Source: Rhizobium sp. P38BS-XIX (GTDB lineage: Bacteria; Pseudomonadota; Alphaproteobacteria; Rhizobiales; Rhizobiaceae). From it: a DNA stretch of 64,000 nucleotides. The translations under genes and the position numbers were made by a program. The notes below the pieces were generated by a model that saw only the letters and a list, made by a program, of their open reading frames with translations, ran no database searches and was not told the origin of the DNA. This document shows positions 59,917-64,000 of this stretch, in pieces; the stretch's first letter is position 1, and every line of letters starts with the position of its first letter. The stretch lies in assembly GCF_012641435.1 (NCBI RefSeq), contig NZ_JABAIJ010000003.1, positions 469,614-533,613 of the forward strand, written 5' to 3'.

Positions 59917-60603
59917 ATGCCAGTTTTCGATCTATCCGTTACTTCGCTGCGCGAATTTAACAGCATGCTTCACAGCCTTGCGGCCGGCACCAACGATACG
60001 GCTTTCGAAGTCGTCAATCCTCGCGGTCATCATGCCGTCGCGGTCGGCATCGACAGTCCCGTTACCGTCGATATCCGGGGATCGGTCGGATATTATTGCG
60101 CCGGCATGAATGACGGCGGATCGGTGACGGTCCACGGCTCGGCTGGTCCGGGGGTCGCGGAAAACATGATGTCTGGCACTGTCGTCATCGAAGGCGATGC
60201 GAGCCAGTATGCCGGTGCGACCGGCCAGGGCGGCCTGCTGGTTATCAAGGGCAATGCGGCATCGCGTTGCGGTATCTCGATGAAGGGCATCGATATCGTC
60301 GTTCACGGCAATATAGGCCATATGTCCGCCTTCATGGGACAATCAGGCCATCTGGTCGTGCTTGGCGATGCCGGCGATGCTCTTGGCGACAGTCTTTATG
60401 AAGCGAAGCTCTTCGTTCGCGGCTCTGTGAAAAGCCTTGGCTCGGATTGCATCGAGAAGGAGATGCGCGCCGAGCACATCGCCAAGCTTGCCGAGCTTTT
60501 GGAGAAGGCCGGCGTCAAGGACGTCAGGCCGGAAGAGTTCAAGCGCTATGGATCGGCGCGCAAGCTTTACAATTTCAACATCGACAATGCCGACGCGTAT
60601 TAA
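59917..60603 (+). CDS. glxC: GlxC: GltB C-terminal-domain-like protein (MgsB-like)
   Basis: 228 residues forming a beta-helix of short Gly/Val-rich turns (GHHAVAVGIDSPVTVDIRGS, GQGGLLVIKGNAASRCGISM), as in the last domain of glutamate synthase (GXGXG repeats). It corresponds to the B subunit of N-methylglutamate synthase. It is 33 bases after glxB and 16 before glxD. Confidence 0.9.
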   Translation: MPVFDLSVTSLREFNSMLHSLAAGTNDTAFEVVNPRGHHAVAVGIDSPVTVDIRGSVGYYCAGMNDGGSVTVHGSAGPGVAENMMSGTVVIEGDASQYAGATGQGGLLVIKGNAASRCGISMKGIDIVVHGNIGHMSAFMGQSGHLVVLGDAGDALGDSLYEAKLFVRGSVKSLGSDCIEKEMRAEHIAKLAELLEKAGVKDVRPEEFKRYGSARKLYNFNIDNADAY

Positions 60604-60618
60604 GGCGAAAGGGACACC

Positions 60619-61947
60619 ATGAGCTATCACAATCCGCTTACGCCGCCGCGCAAATCCGCAACCTTCGACGACAACACGCTGGCCGAGATCCGCCGTGCGG
60701 CCGCGACCGGGATTTATGATATCCGCGGCGCGGGTACCAAGCGCAAGGTCCCCCATTTCGACGACCTGCTTTTCCTGGGCGCTTCGATCTCGCGCTATCC
60801 GCTCGAGGGCTATCGTGAGAAATGCGACACCACAGTCGTTCTCGGCAGCCGTTTCGCCAAGAAGCCGATCACGCTCAAGACCCCGATCACCATCGCTGGC
60901 ATGAGCTTCGGCGCCTTGTCGGGTAATGCCAAGGAAGCTCTTGGTCGCGGCGCCACGATTGCCGGCACGTCCACGACGACCGGCGACGGCGGCATGACCG
61001 ACGAGGAACGTGGCCATTCGCAGACACTCGTCTATCAGTATCTCCCCTCCCGTTACGGTATGAACCCGAAGGATCTGCGCCGCGCGGACGCGATTGAGGT
61101 TGTCGTGGGCCAGGGTGCCAAGCCAGGCGGCGGCGGCATGCTGCTCGGCCAGAAGATTTCGGATCGCGTCGCCAATATGCGCAACCTGCCGAAGGGTATC
61201 GATCAGCGTTCGGCTTGCCGTCATCCAGATTGGACCGGGCCGGACGATCTTGAAATCAAGATCATGGAGCTGCGCGAAATCACCGACTGGGAAAAGCCGA
61301 TCTACGTCAAGGTCGGCGGTGCGCGCCCTTATTACGATACGGCTCTTGCCGTGAAAGCCGGCGCCGATGTCGTCGTTCTTGACGGCATGCAGGGCGGGAC
61401 GGCCGCAACGCAGGACGTTTTCATTGAAAATGTCGGCATGCCGACACTCGCCTGCATTCGTCCAGCGGTCCAGGCGCTGCAGGATCTGGGCATGCATCGC
61501 AAGGTGCAGCTGATCATCTCCGGCGGCATCCGTTCCGGCGCCGATGTGGCTAAGGCTCTGGCGCTTGGTGCGGATGCGGTTGCCATCGGCACGGCGGCGC
61601 TGGTTGCGATCGGTGATAACGATCCGCGCTGGGAGGAAGAATATCAGAAGCTCGGCACAACCGCCGGTGCCTATGACGACTGGCACGAGGGCAAGGACCC
61701 CGCCGGCATCACGACGCAGGACCCGGAGCTTTCGAAGCGCCTCGATCCAATCGTGGCGGGCAGGCGGCTTGCCAATTATCTCAAGGTGATGACGCTTGAG
61801 GCTCAGACGATTGCGCGTGCCTGCGGCAAGAATCATCTGCATAATCTGGAACCGGAAGACTTGTGCGCGCTGACGATGGAGGCCGCAGCTATGGCGCAGA
61901 TTCCGCTGGCCGGCACGAACTGGTATCCGGGCAAGGGAGGCTATTAA
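60619..61947 (+). CDS. glxD: GlxD: FMN-binding glutamate synthase domain protein (MgsC-like)
   Basis: 442 residues, the central FMN/iron-sulfur domain of glutamate synthases as a free subunit. FMN-binding and core motifs: ITIAGMSFGALSGNAKEALG, GEGGM-like TTTGDGGMTDEER, GQGAKPGGGGMLLGQKI, and KALALGADAVAIGTAALVAI. A Cys near CRHPDWTGPDD and later ACGKNHLHNLEPEDLCAL may be cluster ligands. In the N-methylglutamate pathway this subunit joins methylamine-derived nitrogen to form N-methylglutamate. Confidence 0.92.
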   Translation: MSYHNPLTPPRKSATFDDNTLAEIRRAAATGIYDIRGAGTKRKVPHFDDLLFLGASISRYPLEGYREKCDTTVVLGSRFAKKPITLKTPITIAGMSFGALSGNAKEALGRGATIAGTSTTTGDGGMTDEERGHSQTLVYQYLPSRYGMNPKDLRRADAIEVVVGQGAKPGGGGMLLGQKISDRVANMRNLPKGIDQRSACRHPDWTGPDDLEIKIMELREITDWEKPIYVKVGGARPYYDTALAVKAGADVVVLDGMQGGTAATQDVFIENVGMPTLACIRPAVQALQDLGMHRKVQLIISGGIRSGADVAKALALGADAVAIGTAALVAIGDNDPRWEEEYQKLGTTAGAYDDWHEGKDPAGITTQDPELSKRLDPIVAGRRLANYLKVMTLEAQTIARACGKNHLHNLEPEDLCALTMEAAAMAQIPLAGTNWYPGKGGY

Positions 61948-62023
61948 TACTCCGATCGGGCCGAAGAGCCCGGCGGCTGCATGCATATCGAAGTGTCTCG
62001 AAAAAATCCAAAGGGGAACGAGA

Positions 62024-63331
62024 ATGACACTGGATCTTGCTGCTTTTGCGAAAGACAAAGGCATCAAATATTTCATGATCAGCTACACAGATCTTTTTTC
62101 CGGGCAGCGCGCCAAACTGGTGCCGGCCCAGGCCATTACAGGGATGCAGGAAGACGGGGCAGGCTTTGCCGGCTTCGCGACCTGGCTGGATATGACGCCC
62201 GCCCATCCTGACCTTTTTGCCGTCCCCGACCCGTCCTCCGTCATCCAGCTCCCATGGAAGAAGGATGTTGCCTGGGTCGCCGCCGATTGCATGATGGAAA
62301 GCCAGCTGGTTTCCCAGGCGCCGCGCAACGTGCTGAAAAAGCTCGTCAAGGAGGCGGAAGCCGCCGGCAAGCGTGTCAAGACCGGCGTCGAAGCCGAATT
62401 CTTCCTGATCACCGCCGACGGCTCGAAGATTTCCGACGAATACGACACCGCCGAAAAGCCATGCTATGACCAGCAGGCCGTCATGCGTCGCTATGACGTG
62501 ATCGCCGAGATCTGCGACTACATGCTGGAACTCGGTTGGGGCGCCTATCAGAACGACCATGAGGACGCCAACGGCCAGTTCGAAATGAACTGGGAGTTCG
62601 ACGATGCCTTGAAGACGGCGGACAAGCATTCCTTCTTCAAATTCATGGTCAAGTCCGTCGCCGAAAAGCACGGATTGCGCGCGACCTTCATGCCGAAACC
62701 CTTCAAGGGCCTGACGGGTAACGGCTGCCACTGCCACATCTCCGTATGGAGCAATGACGGCCGGACGAACGTCTTTGCCGATAGGGAAGCCGAGTTCGGC
62801 CTCTCGGCGGAAGGCCGCCATTTCCTCGGCGGCATCATGAAGCACGCCTCGTCGCTGGCAGCGATCACCAATCCGACGGTCAATTCCTACAAGCGCATCA
62901 ACGCGCCGCGCACGACATCGGGTGCCACCTGGTCTCCGAACAGCGTGACTTGGACCGGCAACAACCGCACCCATATGGTGCGCGTACCTGGTCCCGGCCG
63001 CTTTGAGCTGCGTCTGCCGGATGGTGCGGTCAACCCGTATCTGCTTCAGGCGGTCATCATCGCCGCGGGCCTCGATGGCCTTCGCAACAAGGCTGACCCC
63101 GGCCCGCATCACAATATCGATATGTATGCGGAGGGGCATCTTGTGAAGAATGCGCCGAGACTGCCGCTTAATCTGCTGGATGCGCTCCGGGCTTACGACG
63201 AGGATGAGGGCCTGAAAGAGGCGATCGGCTCGGAATTCTCCGCCGCATATCTGAAGCTCAAGCATCAGGAATGGAACGCCTACTGCTCGCATTTCACGCA
63301 GTGGGAACGCGACAGCACGCTCGACATCTGA
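62024..63331 (+). CDS. glnT: GlnT-type glutamine synthetase; gamma-glutamylmethylamide synthetase candidate
   Basis: 435 residues with the glutamine synthetase layout: N-terminal beta-grasp (YFMISYTDLFSGQRAKLVPA), catalytic barrel with metal Glu in VEAEFFL and GAYQNDHEDANGQFEMNWEF, nucleotide-binding PKPFKGLTGNGCHCHISVW, and the Arg/His region RTHMVRVPGPGRFELRLPDG. GlnT/GS type III-like proteins include gamma-glutamylmethylamide synthetase (GmaS), which joins methylamine to glutamate with ATP. The immediate context of glxBCD and soxBDAG favours that over ammonium assimilation. The substrate needs assay. Confidence 0.85.
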   Translation: MTLDLAAFAKDKGIKYFMISYTDLFSGQRAKLVPAQAITGMQEDGAGFAGFATWLDMTPAHPDLFAVPDPSSVIQLPWKKDVAWVAADCMMESQLVSQAPRNVLKKLVKEAEAAGKRVKTGVEAEFFLITADGSKISDEYDTAEKPCYDQQAVMRRYDVIAEICDYMLELGWGAYQNDHEDANGQFEMNWEFDDALKTADKHSFFKFMVKSVAEKHGLRATFMPKPFKGLTGNGCHCHISVWSNDGRTNVFADREAEFGLSAEGRHFLGGIMKHASSLAAITNPTVNSYKRINAPRTTSGATWSPNSVTWTGNNRTHMVRVPGPGRFELRLPDGAVNPYLLQAVIIAAGLDGLRNKADPGPHHNIDMYAEGHLVKNAPRLPLNLLDALRAYDEDEGLKEAIGSEFSAAYLKLKHQEWNAYCSHFTQWERDSTLDI

Positions 63332-63429
63332 GCGCGAAGCCGGGATCTGCCCGATCGAGCAAGCGTGCCGGAGCGCGAGACTTCGGCACCGCTGCGGGTG
63401 TTGGCCGTTGACGACGGAGGATGATCGTC

Positions 63430-64000
63430 ATGAAGAGCTATGTACTGACAGTTGCGTGCAAATCGACGCGCGGGATCGTTGCGGCGATATCGAACTATCT
63501 CGCCGAACAGGGCTGCAACATCGTCGACTCCAGCCAGTTCGACGATCTCGATACCGGCATGTTCTTCATGCGGGTCTCCTTCATCTCCGAAGAGGGTGTT
63601 GCGGACGCCGCACTGGTCGAAGGCTTCAAGCCGATCGCCACCAAGTTCGAGATGGTCTCTGAGATCCATGATGCCAAGAAGCGCATGAAGGTGCTGCTCA
63701 TGGTATCGCGCTTCGGCCATTGCCTGAACGACCTGCTGTACCGCTGGAAGATCGGTGCGCTGCCGATCGACATCGTCGGTGTCGTCTCCAACCACTTCGA
63801 ATACCAAAAGGTCGTCGTCAATCACGACATTCCCTTCCACCATATTCCGGTGACCAAGGCCAACAAGCCGGAGGCGGAAGCGCGGATCATGGACGTGGTC
63901 GAGCAGACCGGCACGGAGCTGATCGTGCTGGCGCGCTACATGCAGATCCTGTCGGACTCCATGTGCCAGAAGATGTCCGGCCGCATCATCAACATCCATC
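63430..64000 (+). CDS. purU: formyltetrahydrofolate deformylase (3' end outside window)
   Basis: At least 190 residues; continues past the window. The N-terminal ACT-like domain (YVLTVACKSTRGIVAAISNY) and formyltransferase part (VLLMVSRFGHCLNDLLYRWK, ELIVLARYMQILSD) fit PurU. The start is the ATG at 63430, with ACGGAGG 9 bases upstream; an ATG three codons earlier abuts that site. PurU splits 10-formyl-tetrahydrofolate to formate and free folate, which disposes of the C1 unit made by the sarcosine-oxidase-type alpha chain. Confidence 0.92.
   Translation, partial: MKSYVLTVACKSTRGIVAAISNYLAEQGCNIVDSSQFDDLDTGMFFMRVSFISEEGVADAALVEGFKPIATKFEMVSEIHDAKKRMKVLLMVSRFGHCLNDLLYRWKIGALPIDIVGVVSNHFEYQKVVVNHDIPFHHIPVTKANKPEAEARIMDVVEQTGTELIVLARYMQILSDSMCQKMSGRIINIH

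Noticed and set aside
60343..62076. 577-codon minus-strand ORF
   Set aside because: It is antisense to glxC and glxD, which carry glutamate synthase motifs.
61889..63292. 467-codon minus-strand ORF
   Set aside because: It is antisense to glnT; the plus strand has the glutamine synthetase motifs.

Overview
The window looks like chromosome or chromid sequence from a GC-rich alphaproteobacterium of the Rhizobiaceae, most likely Rhizobium or a close relative. This is an inference from gene content: a group 2 (rkp/kps) capsule export system, a glxABCD-glnT-sox block, DUF1127 and DUF992 proteins, many AraC/GntR/XRE regulators and solute-uptake operons. No rRNA, tRNA, phage, IS element or CRISPR array was seen.

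Region 1 (1-15957) is a surface-polysaccharide locus. It holds two KpsE-like chain-length/export proteins, KpsM permease, KpsT ATPase, KpsC Kdo-linker transferase, a Wza/KpsD-type outer-membrane lipoprotein, two FkbM methyltransferases, two GT4 glycosyltransferases, an AraC regulator and one unrecognised 351-residue protein. The genes lie in several divergent blocks. Region 2 (16186-21179) has an OmpR-type response regulator and histidine kinase, a Spy/CpxP-like periplasmic protein, a tiny Cys-rich protein, an AraC regulator and a DUF1127 protein.

Region 3 (21379-33000) has an M24 peptidase convergent with a GntR / PLP-lyase / CUT1 ABC transporter operon, then a YheO-type regulator divergent from an aminotransferase, and a DUF763 protein. 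Region 4 (33007-39601) has membrane PQQ glucose dehydrogenase, two esterases (one probably frameshifted), an acetyltransferase, several small proteins and an Imm42-like protein. Region 5 (39664-45510) is a complete archaic (Csu-type) chaperone-usher pilus operon (subunit, chaperone, usher, two-domain tip protein) next to a putative winged-helix protein. Region 6 (45907-52027) has a membrane-anchored protein, a glycine-rich repeat protein, PepT, a DUF992 protein, a class III nucleotide cyclase and a nucleoside deoxyribosyltransferase-like protein.

Region 7 (52069-64000) carries a heterotetrameric sarcosine-oxidase-type operon (soxBDAG) divergent from glxA, a cupin-XRE regulator, glxBCD, glnT and purU. 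Together these match the gene set of the N-methylglutamate route of methylamine oxidation: gamma-glutamylmethylamide synthetase, N-methylglutamate synthase (three subunits), N-methylglutamate dehydrogenase (four subunits) and folate-linked C1 disposal. The routine names sarcosine oxidase, glutamate synthase-like and glutamine synthetase may therefore hide one coherent catabolic pathway.
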